From: Burkholderia sp. Nafp2/4-1b
GTDB lineage: Bacteria; Pseudomonadota; Gammaproteobacteria; Burkholderiales; Burkholderiaceae
Assembly (NCBI RefSeq): GCF_003635165.1
Contig: NZ_ML058597.1
Span: forward strand, 558,001 to 622,000
Direction of reading: 5' to 3'
Length of the DNA: 64,000 nt
Below, in pieces: positions 36,659-46,425 of this stretch. The first letter of the stretch is position 1. Each line of letters begins with the position of its first letter. The position numbers and the translations under genes were made by a program. The notes under the pieces are model-generated. The model was given only the letters and a program-made list of their open reading frames with translations, had not been told where the DNA came from and made no database searches.

Positions 36659-37333
36659 ATGATCGTCAACCGCCTTATCTCCGAGATCCTGTTCGGCTTC
36701 ACCGGCCTGATCGGCATCATCAATCCGATCGGCATCGCGTTCCTGTTTCTCGAGCGCACCGAGGCGCTGACCGAGCACGAGCGCAACCTGCTCGCGAAGA
36801 AGGTGGCGTTCAACGCATTCATCGTGTTGCTGGTCGCGTTCTTCGCCGGCACGCCGGTGCTGCATTTCTTCGGGATCTCGATGGAAGCGCTGCGGATCGG
36901 CGGCGGCTTCGCGGTCGCGGTGGCCGGCTGGCAGATGCTGAACGAGCCGGACGGGCCGGCGGGCGGTGGCGACACGCCGATCAAGCCGATCGACGCGAAC
37001 GCGATCATGACCCGCGCGTTCTTCCCGCTGACCGTGCCGCTGACGGTCGGCCCCGGTTCGATCGCCACCGCGATCGCGCTGAACGCGAACCGCACGCACA
37101 AGCTGTCCGAATTCATGCTGTCGAGCATCGTGTCGATCGCGGTGTCGGCGCTCGTCGCGGTGGTGATCTGGCTGACCTACAGCCGCGCCGCGCTGCTGTC
37201 GCGCTACCTCGGCATCGAAGGCACCAAGGTCGCGAAGCGCGTGTCGGCGTTCCTGCTGCTGTGCATCGGCGTGCAGATCATGCTGACCGGCTTCTCCGAA
37301 TTCCTGCGGCCGCTCGCCGACCAGATCAAGTAA
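36659..37333 (+). CDS. MarC family integral membrane protein
   Basis: ATG 36659 gives 224 residues and six predicted helices. MarC (UPF0056) features are GLIGIINPIGIAFLFLERT near the N-terminus, the mid-protein AFFPLTVPLTVGPGSIATAIAL and a final LLLCIGVQIMLTGF helix. The function of the family is unknown; despite the name it is not itself shown to confer drug resistance. The 18 codons upstream of this Met are not membrane-like. Probably monocistronic. Confidence 0.85.
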   Translation: MIVNRLISEILFGFTGLIGIINPIGIAFLFLERTEALTEHERNLLAKKVAFNAFIVLLVAFFAGTPVLHFFGISMEALRIGGGFAVAVAGWQMLNEPDGPAGGGDTPIKPIDANAIMTRAFFPLTVPLTVGPGSIATAIALNANRTHKLSEFMLSSIVSIAVSALVAVVIWLTYSRAALLSRYLGIEGTKVAKRVSAFLLLCIGVQIMLTGFSEFLRPLADQIK

Positions 37334-37621
37334 ACCGTTCGTCCTTCAGCGCGTGACCCGGCGCGGAACTGCGCTGCGCGTCCGCGTGTTTGCTCCTGCA
37401 CGGCACGTCGGCCTGTCTTCGAAACCGTGCTTCGTCGCGGCAAACCTGCGGTTCCCGTTCGTCCGTTCGGCCTGACCGGATAACAGACGGGCGTCGAATA
37501 CGCGTTTGCGCGTCGCGCGCTACCATGCGACGTCCGGCGGATGCCTGATGCGGGGTGGGTGCCCGATGCAGCACCCGCGCCGCGCATCCGGCCGCAACCC
37601 CACTTCAAGGAGAGGCGTGCG

Positions 37622-38602
<981 letters not shown>

Positions 38603-38672
38603 GTTCGACCGGGCGGCGAAACCGGCGGGATGTCGCGGCCGTGCGCGCCGGCGGGCCTTCGGCCTTCGGCGT

Positions 38673-39539
38673 TCAGCGCGCGGCGGCGAGCATCGGGTAG
38701 GTGAAGAGGGCGAAGTGGATCGCGTTCAGCCCCGCGTGCGCGAGCGCGGCCGCGAGCAGCCCGCCGCGCCGCCATGCGAGGCCGTAGCCGATGCCGGCCA
38801 CCGTGCCGAGCACGATCCAGTGCCAGCCGGCGGCCGCGTGCGCGGCGCCGAACAGCATCGCGCCGATCGCCAGCGCGACCCACGGCCCCCAGCCGAACTG
38901 GCCGAGCACGCGCGTGAGCCCGCCTTGCACATAGCCGCGGAACAGCGCTTCCTCCGCGAGCGTCACCAGCAACACGTTGTTGACGAGCCACATGCCGCCC
39001 GACGCCGGCCATTTGGGCGCCCAGCCGACCATCCCGACCGCGAGCGCGCCGATCAGGCAGGCCGCCGCCGTCGCGACGCCGGCCACCAGGCCGATGCGCA
39101 GCGCGCGTGCCGGCGGGACGTCCGGTGCCACCCACGGCAGCACCCACAGCAGCCACAGGCCGACGAGCGGCTTGTCGAAATTCAGGTACATCGAAAACGG
39201 CACGGCGTCGGGCGTGAAACGCGTCGGCTCGATCACGCGCGGATTGTGGAAGCCGGGAATCAGGTGCAGGCTCAGCGCCACGGCGAGCGCGGCAAACAAC
39301 ACGTGTGCGGCGATCCGCACCGCGCGCGGCCGGGCCGGCGCGACGCCCCAGGCGGCGGCCACGAGCAGCGCGAGCGGCGCGAGCACGATCGGCGACAGCT
39401 TGCCGAATGCCAGCGCACCCGCATAGCCGAGCGCGGCGACGGCGATGCTCAGGCCATGCAGCGGGCGCTGCCACGCGAACGCGGCGGCTGCGAACAGTGC
39501 AAGCCAGATCGTGGCACACGGGAGAAGCGAAAGAGACAT
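38673..39539 (-). CDS. CPBP-family intramembrane metalloprotease
   Basis: The 288-residue protein has about eight hydrophobic helices. The CPBP (Abi/CAAX) motifs are all present in the C-terminal half: TLAEEALFRGYVQGGL (EExxxR), MLFGAAHAAAG (FxxxH) and ALAHAGLNAIHF (HxxxN). These form the metal site of intramembrane proteases related to Rce1. In bacteria they serve prenyl-protein-like processing, bacteriocin immunity or regulation. The substrate is unknown. The gene overlaps no neighbour and is 94 bp from the next membrane-protein gene upstream. Confidence 0.85.
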   Translation of the reverse strand: MSLSLLPCATIWLALFAAAAFAWQRPLHGLSIAVAALGYAGALAFGKLSPIVLAPLALLVAAAWGVAPARPRAVRIAAHVLFAALAVALSLHLIPGFHNPRVIEPTRFTPDAVPFSMYLNFDKPLVGLWLLWVLPWVAPDVPPARALRIGLVAGVATAAACLIGALAVGMVGWAPKWPASGGMWLVNNVLLVTLAEEALFRGYVQGGLTRVLGQFGWGPWVALAIGAMLFGAAHAAAGWHWIVLGTVAGIGYGLAWRRGGLLAAALAHAGLNAIHFALFTYPMLAAAR

Positions 39540-39633
39540 GGGGCGATGCAGGGGCGAATGAGACGCCGCGCATCATACCCCAGCAACCGTGACCGGCTGC
39601 GGCGCCTGCCGCCCGGCGCGGGCGGCCCGGCGA

Positions 39634-40386
39634 TCAGCGGCCGGCGACCTCGGTGACGCCGTCGCGGGTCGGGATGTCGACGCTGTTGCGCTCGCGCATC
39701 CGCCGCCGGTACCAGAAGGTCCACAGCATCAGCGTGCCGAACACCGTGTAGCCCATGATCGGCGACACGACGAGCACGCGCTCGACGGGCCAGGTAACGA
39801 CCATCCACAGGCGCACCAGCATCTCCAGCGTCATGCACGCGCCCCATACGAAGGTCATCAGCCGGAGCATCTGGCGAAGCCCCGGCTGCTCGGTCCAGAC
39901 GGCCTCGAAACGCGCGGCGCCGCCGGTCATTTCGCGCGCCACCGTCGCACGCGCGAGATAGAAGATGAGAGGGCGCTCGCGGAACAGCGAGAGCAAGAAC
40001 ACGACGCCGATCGTGCCGGACGCGAGCGATTCGCGCATCAGCAGCGTGCGTGCGCTGCCGCCGAGCGCCATGCCGGCGATCGACAGCGCGATGCCGAGCA
40101 GCACGACGGCGGCGACCGCGTCGACGCGGCGCGAGCGGATGAATTCGACGATGGTCCAGACGATCGGCGGAACCGCCGACGCGTACAGCGCGCCGGTTTC
40201 GCCGAAATACGGGTGCGCGACCCGGTAGGCGACCCAGGGCAGCAGCAGGTTGACGACGAGTTCGAGGATCAGGCCGGCTCGTGGTTTCACGGATGCAGGC
40301 GCGCGGGTGGCGCGGAGCGGTGATGGCGCTTCGAGTATATCCAAGTCCGACCCCGCGCGTGGTGCTTTGCGCCGTTGTGCGTGCAT
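39634..40386 (-). CDS. VC0807-family integral membrane protein
   Basis: A 250-residue protein with six hydrophobic helices begins with a 35-residue basic N-terminus. Features of the VC0807 family are LPWVAYRVAHPYFGETGALYASAVPPIVWTIVEF spread over the first helices and MLWTFWYRRRM near the end. Function is unknown. It may be co-transcribed with the CPBP gene downstream. Confidence 0.65.
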   Translation of the reverse strand: MHAQRRKAPRAGSDLDILEAPSPLRATRAPASVKPRAGLILELVVNLLLPWVAYRVAHPYFGETGALYASAVPPIVWTIVEFIRSRRVDAVAAVVLLGIALSIAGMALGGSARTLLMRESLASGTIGVVFLLSLFRERPLIFYLARATVAREMTGGAARFEAVWTEQPGLRQMLRLMTFVWGACMTLEMLVRLWMVVTWPVERVLVVSPIMGYTVFGTLMLWTFWYRRRMRERNSVDIPTRDGVTEVAGR

Positions 40387-40404
40387 CGAAATCGGGCGGG
40401 AACA

Positions 40405-40459
40405 CGCGGCGCCCGGACGGCCGGACAGCGCCCGGCGTCGCAGGCCGCCGGGCGCCGCG
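40405..40459. terminator. GC-rich inverted repeat after the dehydrogenase gene
   Basis: CGCGGCGCCCGG (40405-40416) is perfectly complementary to CCGGGCGCCGCG (40448-40459). A second pair, acggccgga (40417-40425) and tccggccgt (40460-40468), overlaps in register so the two stems are alternatives. It lies just downstream of the minus-strand dehydrogenase, so termination is the simplest role. Confidence 0.55.
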
Positions 40460-40537
40460 TCCGGCCGTCACGCGGCGGTCATCGGTTCGTCGCGCCGGCG
40501 ATCAAGCGGCCCGTGAAGGGGGCAGTCAACCGGCCAG

Positions 40538-41635
40538 TCAAGCGGTCGCCGGCTGGACGATGATCTTCACGTTGCGGTCCTTGTGGTTGACGAGTTCCTC
40601 GAAGCCGTGCGTGACGATGTCGCCGAGCGTGATGCGTCCGGTGATCAGCGGTTGCACGTCGATGCGGCCGTCCGCGATGAAGCGGATCACGTCCGCGAAT
40701 TCGCCGTTGTACGCGAGCGAGCCGATCACTTCCTTCTCGGTCGACACGATATCGAAGAAGTTGAACGACGTCGGTTCCTCGAAGATGCCGACCATCACCG
40801 ACTTGCCGGCCTTGCGGATCACGTCGATCGCGAGCTGCGCGGTGGCCGTGTGCCCGATGCACTCGAACGACACGTCGGCGCCGTAGCCGCCTGTCAACGC
40901 CTTGACCTCCGCGATCGCGTCGGATGCCTTCGGGTCGATCACGACCGTCGCGCCCACCTCGAGCGCCTTCTGCTTGCGCGCGGCCGACATCTCCAGCGCG
41001 ATCACGCGCCCGGCACCCGCGGCCTTCGCGCACATGATCGTGCACAGGCCGATCGTGCCGGCGCCGACCACGACGACGGTCTGCCCGACGATATTGCCGG
41101 CCTTCTTCACCGCATGCAGCCCGACCGCGAGCGGCTCGATCAGCGCGCCGGCTTCGGTCGGGAAATTGTCGGGCAGTTTGTACAGCAGCTCGGCCGGCAC
41201 GTTCACGAATTCGGCGAACGCGCCGTTGTTCATCAGCCCGGTGAACGCGAGGTTCTCGCAGATGTTGTACAGCCCGTGCCTGCAATACCAGCAGGTGCCG
41301 CAATGCTGGCACGCGTCGGCCGTCACGCGCTCGCCGAGCGCGAAGCCCGTCACGCCGGCGCCGAGCGCCGCGATCTCGCCGCTGAACTCGTGGCCGAGGA
41401 TGCACTGGCCCTTCAGGCCCGTCAGCGGATGCGGCGCGTCGACGGGGATGAACACGGGCCCTGCGACGTATTCGTGCAGGTCGGAGCCGCAGATCCCGCA
41501 CCAGTGCACGCGGATCTGGACCCAGCCGGCCGGCGGGTGCGCGGGAACGGGAACCTCTTCGACGCGGATGTCGTTGCGGCCGTGCCAGACGGCGGCCTTC
41601 ATGCTCGGTGCGGTGTTCAGTGCCGGTGTACTCAC
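40538..41635 (-). CDS. Zinc-dependent alcohol dehydrogenase, 2,3-butanediol dehydrogenase type
   Basis: GTG 41635 with ggag 8 bases before it is preferred to ATG 41602, which has no ribosome site; this gives 365 residues. The catalytic zinc ligands lie in CGICGSDLHEY and GHEFSGE; the structural zinc Cys in CQHCGTCWYCRHGLYNIC. The NAD site is VVVVGAGTIGLCT. The insert HPLTGLKGQCILGHEF is characteristic of (R,R)-butanediol dehydrogenases. It probably interconverts acetoin and 2,3-butanediol. A candidate sigma-54 promoter and enhancer lie upstream. Confidence 0.88.
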   Translation of the reverse strand: MSTPALNTAPSMKAAVWHGRNDIRVEEVPVPAHPPAGWVQIRVHWCGICGSDLHEYVAGPVFIPVDAPHPLTGLKGQCILGHEFSGEIAALGAGVTGFALGERVTADACQHCGTCWYCRHGLYNICENLAFTGLMNNGAFAEFVNVPAELLYKLPDNFPTEAGALIEPLAVGLHAVKKAGNIVGQTVVVVGAGTIGLCTIMCAKAAGAGRVIALEMSAARKQKALEVGATVVIDPKASDAIAEVKALTGGYGADVSFECIGHTATAQLAIDVIRKAGKSVMVGIFEEPTSFNFFDIVSTEKEVIGSLAYNGEFADVIRFIADGRIDVQPLITGRITLGDIVTHGFEELVNHKDRNVKIIVQPATA

Positions 41636-41717
41636 GTTGCTGTCTCCGTCAGGTTGTCGTCGGACACGCGCGGCAGGGGCCGGTGCGTCCGTTGCGCGAT
41701 TGCGCGAGCGACCGATA

Positions 41718-41733
41718 TGCAGGAACGGGGCCA
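41718..41733 (-). promoter_or_regulatory. Candidate sigma-54 promoter of the dehydrogenase
   Basis: On the minus strand TGGCCCCGTTCCTGCA keeps the essential GG (-24) and GC (-12) doublets with the correct 10-base interval and matches 9 of 12 consensus positions. The predicted start point is near 41707, about 70 bp before the GTG. Confidence 0.5.
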
Positions 41734-41883
41734 GCTTCGGATGGCGGCTGTGCGGCAACGGAGCAGCGTGGGGCGCTGTGCGGCGCAGCAAGCGAGCCGG
41801 CTTTGGTATCGAACGCTGTTGCCTAGGGGCAGCGTGGAAATTGCTGCGCTTGCGAGCGTGCGGCCTGCTGAGACGCCGGGACA

Positions 41884-41907
41884 TTCGTCTCAGCCGTTTG
41901 AGACGAA
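41884..41907. promoter_or_regulatory. Candidate enhancer for a sigma-54 activator
   Basis: A perfect 9-bp dyad TTCGTCTCA-N6-TGAGACGAA is flanked by two extra TGAGACG half-sites (41869-41875, 41911-41917). It lies about 190 bp upstream of the predicted dehydrogenase transcription start, the usual distance for bacterial enhancer-binding proteins. The activator gene is not in the window. Confidence 0.6.
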
Positions 41908-42032
41908 ACGTGAGACGCGCGGCCCGCGTCGGTGCCAGGCGCGCCGGCGACGGTGTCATGTTGCTCAGCCCAACGGCGAGGACGCGGATCCGGGCGACGC
42001 GCTGGGCCGCGCCGACCGGCTGCATTCGCGCG

Positions 42033-43274
42033 TTACTTGAGGTCCTTCCGGTACTGGATGAACCCCGCGTTGCTCGCGAGCTTGTCGTACAGCGCGCGGG
42101 CGGTCGTGTTGGTGTCGTGCGTGAGCCAGTACACGCGGCTCGCACCGGCTTCGCGGGCGCGCTCGTACACGGCTTCGATCAGCGCGCCGCCCGCGCCCTG
42201 GCCGCGTGCGTCGGCCGCCGTGAACAGGTCCTGCAGATAGCAGTACGGCCCTTCGGTCCAGCACGAGCGGTGGTAGATCGCGTGCACGATGCCGACCAGC
42301 GTACCGGCCGCGTCGAAGGCGCCGAGCACGAACATCGGTTCGGCGGGATCCATCAGGCGCGCCCATGTCGTCGCGAACACGGCGTCACTCAGCGCGGTGT
42401 CGTAGAACTTCTGATAGCCCTGCCACAGCGGGCGCCACGCGGCTTCGTCGGCGGCCACGAGCGGCCGGACCGTGACGCGTGTCGCATCCTTCGAGCGGCC
42501 GGCCGCATCGCGTGCCCGCGCCTGCGCGTGGCGGATCGCGACGAGCGACTCGCGCTGCGCGCCCTGCGCGTCGAAGTTCTCCGGCGCGAGCCACGCTTCG
42601 AACGCGGCGCGCACGTCCGGCCATTCGCCGTCGACGATCGAGAACCATGCGGTGTCGCGATTGCGGCCCTTGTAGACGATGGCCTGCCGGAACGTGCCTT
42701 CGTAACGGAAGCCGAGCCGGGCGGCGGCCTTGCGCGACGGTTCGTTGAGGTCGTCGCACTTCCATTCGTAACGGCGGTAGCCGAGCGTGTCGAACGCGTA
42801 CTTCATCAGCAGGTACTGCGCTTCCGTCGAAATCGGCGTGCGCTTGAGCAGCGGCGAGAACGTGACGGAACCGACCTCGATCACGCCGTTGGCCGGGTCG
42901 ATGCGCATCAGCGCGAGCGTGCCGACCGCGCGGTTGGTCGCGCGGTCGATCACCGTGTAGTGCAGCGGATCGGCGCTCGCCGCCGCGCCGCGCGCGTAGT
43001 CGCGGTAGCTCGACTCGTCGGCATACGGACCGTGCGCGAGATAGGTCCAGTCGCCGCCGTCGGGTGCCTGCGCGTACGCGGCGTACAGGTCGGCGGCGTG
43101 GCGGTCGGCGTCGAGCGGTTCGAGGCGGCAGTAGCGGCCTTCGAGCACGATGCGCTCGGGGCGCGGCCGCGCGGACCAGTCGGGAACGGGGCGGCCGATG
43201 GGCTGCTGGAAGTCGTTGGTGAGCGTGGACAAGGTCGATCTCGCTTCGGTTGGCGGCCGGCGACATGCCGGCAT
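42033..43274 (-). CDS. Tandem GNAT acetyltransferase (two domains in one protein)
   Basis: The 413-residue protein holds two acetyltransferase domains. The first (about 30-235) is RimJ/RimL-like, with IEVGSVTFSPLLKRTPISTEAQYLLMKYAFD and GRPVPDWSARPRPER at its front. The second (about 270-410) is a compact GNAT with the acetyl-CoA loop DARGQGAGGALIEAVYERA. A TTG at codon 15 (43232) is a possible shorter start. It is divergent from a MocR regulator across 153 bp, a frequent pairing. Substrates are unknown. Confidence 0.83.
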   Translation of the reverse strand: MPACRRPPTEARSTLSTLTNDFQQPIGRPVPDWSARPRPERIVLEGRYCRLEPLDADRHAADLYAAYAQAPDGGDWTYLAHGPYADESSYRDYARGAAASADPLHYTVIDRATNRAVGTLALMRIDPANGVIEVGSVTFSPLLKRTPISTEAQYLLMKYAFDTLGYRRYEWKCDDLNEPSRKAAARLGFRYEGTFRQAIVYKGRNRDTAWFSIVDGEWPDVRAAFEAWLAPENFDAQGAQRESLVAIRHAQARARDAAGRSKDATRVTVRPLVAADEAAWRPLWQGYQKFYDTALSDAVFATTWARLMDPAEPMFVLGAFDAAGTLVGIVHAIYHRSCWTEGPYCYLQDLFTAADARGQGAGGALIEAVYERAREAGASRVYWLTHDTNTTARALYDKLASNAGFIQYRKDLK

Positions 43275-43331
43275 GCAGACGATCGTAGTCCCGGCGAGGT
43301 ACCATGAGAAGCGCCAGACTATCGCAAATTT

Positions 43332-43369
43332 ATGGTGCCACGATGGTGCTGCGACGGTGCCGATGGCGC
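43332..43369. promoter_or_regulatory. Direct repeats, candidate MocR operator
   Basis: ATGGTGC (43332), ATGGTGC (43343) and ACGGTGC (43354) recur every 11 bp, one helical turn, and a fourth imperfect copy ATGGCGC follows at 43363. Direct repeats are the usual target of MocR/GabR/PdxR regulators. The array sits between the divergent GNAT and MocR genes. Confidence 0.6.
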
Positions 43370-43427
43370 TAGGTCAGCGCCACGATCGACGCGCCATCCA
43401 CCGACACTTCCACGCCGCGACCACCCG

Positions 43428-44900
43428 ATGACGACTGCCTTTCCTCCTGCTGACGCGCCGCTGGTGCCGCTCGACGCGCCGCTCGCGCGCACGGCCGGCG
43501 CGCCGTCCTTGCAGCGGCAATTGCTGCGCCGCGTGCGCGACGCGATTCTCGGCGGCGCGATGCCGGCCGGCACGCGGCTGCCGGGCACGCGCGCGCTGGC
43601 CGAGACGCTCGGCGTGTCGCGCAATACGACGGCGGCCGTTTACGAGCAGCTCGTTGCCGAAGGCTTCCTGCAATCCGACCGTCGCGGCACGCGAGTGGTC
43701 GGCCTGTCGCGGCCGGCCGCACCGCGCCGGCGGGTCGCGCCGCCGGCCGTCGCGCAGCGGCTCGGCCGGATGCGTCCGAGCCTGATCGGCACCGGCGAGT
43801 CGGAGGCCTTCCGGCCCGGCGTTCCCGCACTGGCGCATTTCCCGGTGGATGCGTGGCGGCACGCGATCGATCGCGCGCTGCGCCGCGCCGGCCGCGACCT
43901 GCTCGCATACGGCGACCCGCTCGGCGAGCGCGCGCTGCGCGAATCCATCGCGCGCCATCTGGCCGTGACGCGCGGCGTGCGCTGCGATCCCGAGCAGATC
44001 GTGATCACCGAAGGCGCGCAGGGCGCGATCGCGCTGTGCGCGCAATTGCTGACGAATCCCGGCGACCGGGTCTGGGTCGAGGAGCCCGGCTATCGCGGCG
44101 CGCGCACCGCGATGCAGGCGGCCGATCTCGACGTCGTGCCGATGCCGGTCGACGCGGAGGGGCTGCGCGCGGACGATGCGGACTGGCGCGAACGCACGCC
44201 GCGGCTCGTCTACACGACGCCGTCGAACCAGTTCCCGACCGGCGCGGTGCTGTCGATCTCGCGCCGGCTCGCGCTGATCGATGCCGCGCGCCGGCATCGC
44301 GCGTGGATCATCGAGGACGACTACGACAGCGAGTTCCGTCACACCGGCGAGCCGATCGGCGCGCTGCACGGGCTCGCGGCCGATTCGCCGGTCGTCTATC
44401 TCGGTTCGTTCAGCAAGACGATGTTTCCGGCGCTGCGGATCGGTTTTCTGGTGCTGCCCGACGCGCTGCTGGCCGCCGTGCGGCCGGCCCTGCCGGAGAT
44501 GCTGCGCGGCGGCACGCGCCACGTGCAGCTCGCGCTGGCCGATTTCATCGAGACGGGCGAATACGGGCGGCATCTCGGGCGGATGCGCCGGCTGTATCGC
44601 GACCGGCGGCGCCTGCTGCTCGCCGCGCTGGACGACGCGTTCACCGTGCCGCATCAGGTCGAGGGCGGGCCGTGCGGGCTGCATCTGGCGCTGCGGCTGC
44701 CGGCGCGTTATCGCGACCGTGGGATCGTCGAAGCGGCGCGCGAGCACGGGATCGGGCCGTTTCCGCTGTCCGGGTTCTCGATCCACGCGACGTCGTCGGC
44801 CAACGGGCTCGTGCTGGGGTTCGGCAATACGCCGGCCGATGCGTTCGCGCCGGTGCTGCGGACGCTGTCGACGATCGCGCATCGGGTCGCGGGGGATTGA
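43428..44900 (+). CDS. MocR/PdxR-type regulator (GntR HTH fused to aminotransferase fold)
   Basis: The 490-residue protein has a GntR winged helix (about 18-85: RRVRDAILGGAMPAGTRLPGTRALAETLGVSRNT pattern) joined to a fold-type I aminotransferase domain (about 115-485). PLP contacts include the Lys of YLGSFSKTMFPALRIGF and IIEDDYDSEFRH. Such regulators sense PLP, GABA or taurine derivatives. Its likely target is the divergent tandem-GNAT gene through the 11-bp repeats. The upstream 32 codons of the frame are rejected because they cross the repeat array. Confidence 0.88.
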   Translation: MTTAFPPADAPLVPLDAPLARTAGAPSLQRQLLRRVRDAILGGAMPAGTRLPGTRALAETLGVSRNTTAAVYEQLVAEGFLQSDRRGTRVVGLSRPAAPRRRVAPPAVAQRLGRMRPSLIGTGESEAFRPGVPALAHFPVDAWRHAIDRALRRAGRDLLAYGDPLGERALRESIARHLAVTRGVRCDPEQIVITEGAQGAIALCAQLLTNPGDRVWVEEPGYRGARTAMQAADLDVVPMPVDAEGLRADDADWRERTPRLVYTTPSNQFPTGAVLSISRRLALIDAARRHRAWIIEDDYDSEFRHTGEPIGALHGLAADSPVVYLGSFSKTMFPALRIGFLVLPDALLAAVRPALPEMLRGGTRHVQLALADFIETGEYGRHLGRMRRLYRDRRRLLLAALDDAFTVPHQVEGGPCGLHLALRLPARYRDRGIVEAAREHGIGPFPLSGFSIHATSSANGLVLGFGNTPADAFAPVLRTLSTIAHRVAGD

Positions 44901-45024
44901 ACCGCGTTCGCGCCGCTGCGATACACGGGGCAGACAGCGACGCGCAACACGGGGGGCGATCAGCGCATCGCGGCAACGAGACCGAGGACTTATGACAAGC
45001 CGGTGCAACGAATCGTGAAGGCGT

Positions 45025-46278
45025 TCACCGCACGCGGTCCGCGCGCATGATCCGGCTTGCGGCCGCGAGGCTCAGCACGAGCAGCACCGCGACGAACGCG
45101 ACCACCGCACCCCACGCGCCGTGCTGCCAGAACGTGCCGCCGACCGAGCCGAGCACGCTCGAGCCGAGGTAATAGGCGAGCAGATAGAGCGACGCGGCGT
45201 GCCCTTTCGCCGAACCGGCAAGCTGCCCGACCCAGCCGCTCGCGACCGCATGGGCGACGAAGAAGCCGATCGTGATCAGCACGATGCCGACGATGATCGC
45301 GACGAGCGAATGCGACAGCGTCAGCGCAAGGCCGGTCGCGAACACGAGAATGCCGGTGACGAGCACCGGCGCGCGTCCGAGCCGATCGGCGAGGGCGCCC
45401 GCGCTCGACGACGACACCATCCCGAACAGGTACGCGCCGAAGATCAGCCCGCATGCGGTCGCGCTCAGGTTGAACGGCGCGGCCATCAGCCGGAACCCGG
45501 CGTAGTTGTACACGGTCACGAACGCGCCCATCACGAGGAAGCCGATCGCGAACACGAACGGCAGCCGCGAATGATGCAGTTGCGCGTTCCACAGGCGCAG
45601 ATGGTGACGCAGCGTCAGGTCGGTTCGCTTCACGAAGCGCCGCGACTGCGGCAGCAGCATCACGAACGCGAGCGCCGCGACGAGGTCGATCACGCCGATC
45701 GTCAGCATCGCGGTGCGCCACGAGAAATACTCTTCGAGCGCGCTCATCCCGATCCGGCCGATCATGCCGCCGAACGCGGTGCCGCCGACATAGAGCCCCA
45801 TCGACAGGCCGAGCCCGTCGGCGGCGATTTCCTCGGCGAGATAGGCCATCGCCACCGCCGGAACGCCGCCGAGCGCGAAGCCTTCGAGCGCGCGCCAGAC
45901 CAGCAGCAGGTTCCAGTTCGGCGAAATCGCGGCGAGCAGGTTGAACAGCGCGGCCAGCGTCATCGACGCGAACATCAGCCCGCGTCGTCCGACGCGTTCG
46001 GACAGTGCGCCGGCGCACAGGATCGAGACGGCCAGCATTCCGGTCGACAGCGACAGGGCCAGCGAGCTCGATGCCGCGCCGAGGTTGAACTCGCGTGCGA
46101 ACGCCGGCAGCAGCGGCTGCACGCAGTACAGCAGCGAGAAGGTGGAAAAGCCGGCCAGGAACAGCGCCAGCGCAATGCGCTTGTACGCCGCGGAGCGCGG
46201 CGAAACGCCGGCCGGCAGCGTATCGGCGGCGGCGCTCGGGACGCGAGTCGCGGCAGGCGAAATCGCAGGAGTAGACAT
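45025..46278 (-). CDS. MFS exporter, YnfM-like
   Basis: The 417-residue, 12-helix transporter begins at ATG 46278. MFS motif A appears as GALSERVGRRGLMFAS (about 90-105) and GALADRLGRAPVLV in the second half; motif FSLLYCVQPLLPAFAREF marks helix 1. The pattern matches the YnfM/arabinose-efflux-like group. It is divergent from a LysR regulator, as ynfM is from ynfL in E. coli. The cargo is unknown. Confidence 0.87.
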   Translation of the reverse strand: MSTPAISPAATRVPSAAADTLPAGVSPRSAAYKRIALALFLAGFSTFSLLYCVQPLLPAFAREFNLGAASSSLALSLSTGMLAVSILCAGALSERVGRRGLMFASMTLAALFNLLAAISPNWNLLLVWRALEGFALGGVPAVAMAYLAEEIAADGLGLSMGLYVGGTAFGGMIGRIGMSALEEYFSWRTAMLTIGVIDLVAALAFVMLLPQSRRFVKRTDLTLRHHLRLWNAQLHHSRLPFVFAIGFLVMGAFVTVYNYAGFRLMAAPFNLSATACGLIFGAYLFGMVSSSSAGALADRLGRAPVLVTGILVFATGLALTLSHSLVAIIVGIVLITIGFFVAHAVASGWVGQLAGSAKGHAASLYLLAYYLGSSVLGSVGGTFWQHGAWGAVVAFVAVLLVLSLAAASRIMRADRVR

Positions 46279-46329
46279 GGTGTGCACCCGATGTGCGAGG
46301 GAATACGCGAATTCTTGCGCACGGTCATA

Positions 46330-46346
46330 CATATGTCCAATATATG
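46330..46346. promoter_or_regulatory. Candidate LysR site, exporter/LysR intergenic region
   Basis: CATAT-N7-ATATG lies in an AT-rich patch of the 147-bp divergent region, 52 bp upstream of the exporter start. Confidence 0.35.
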
Positions 46347-46425
46347 AAATGAACCGCAGCGATACGTTTTACGACTGGCTCGTAACCCGCTGCCAGCTTT
46401 CATCCCCTTCGAGGCACCCTGACGC

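Noticed and set aside
41600-41602. ATG as the start of the butanediol-type dehydrogenase
   Set aside because: No ribosome site precedes it, while GTG 41635 has ggag at the right distance.
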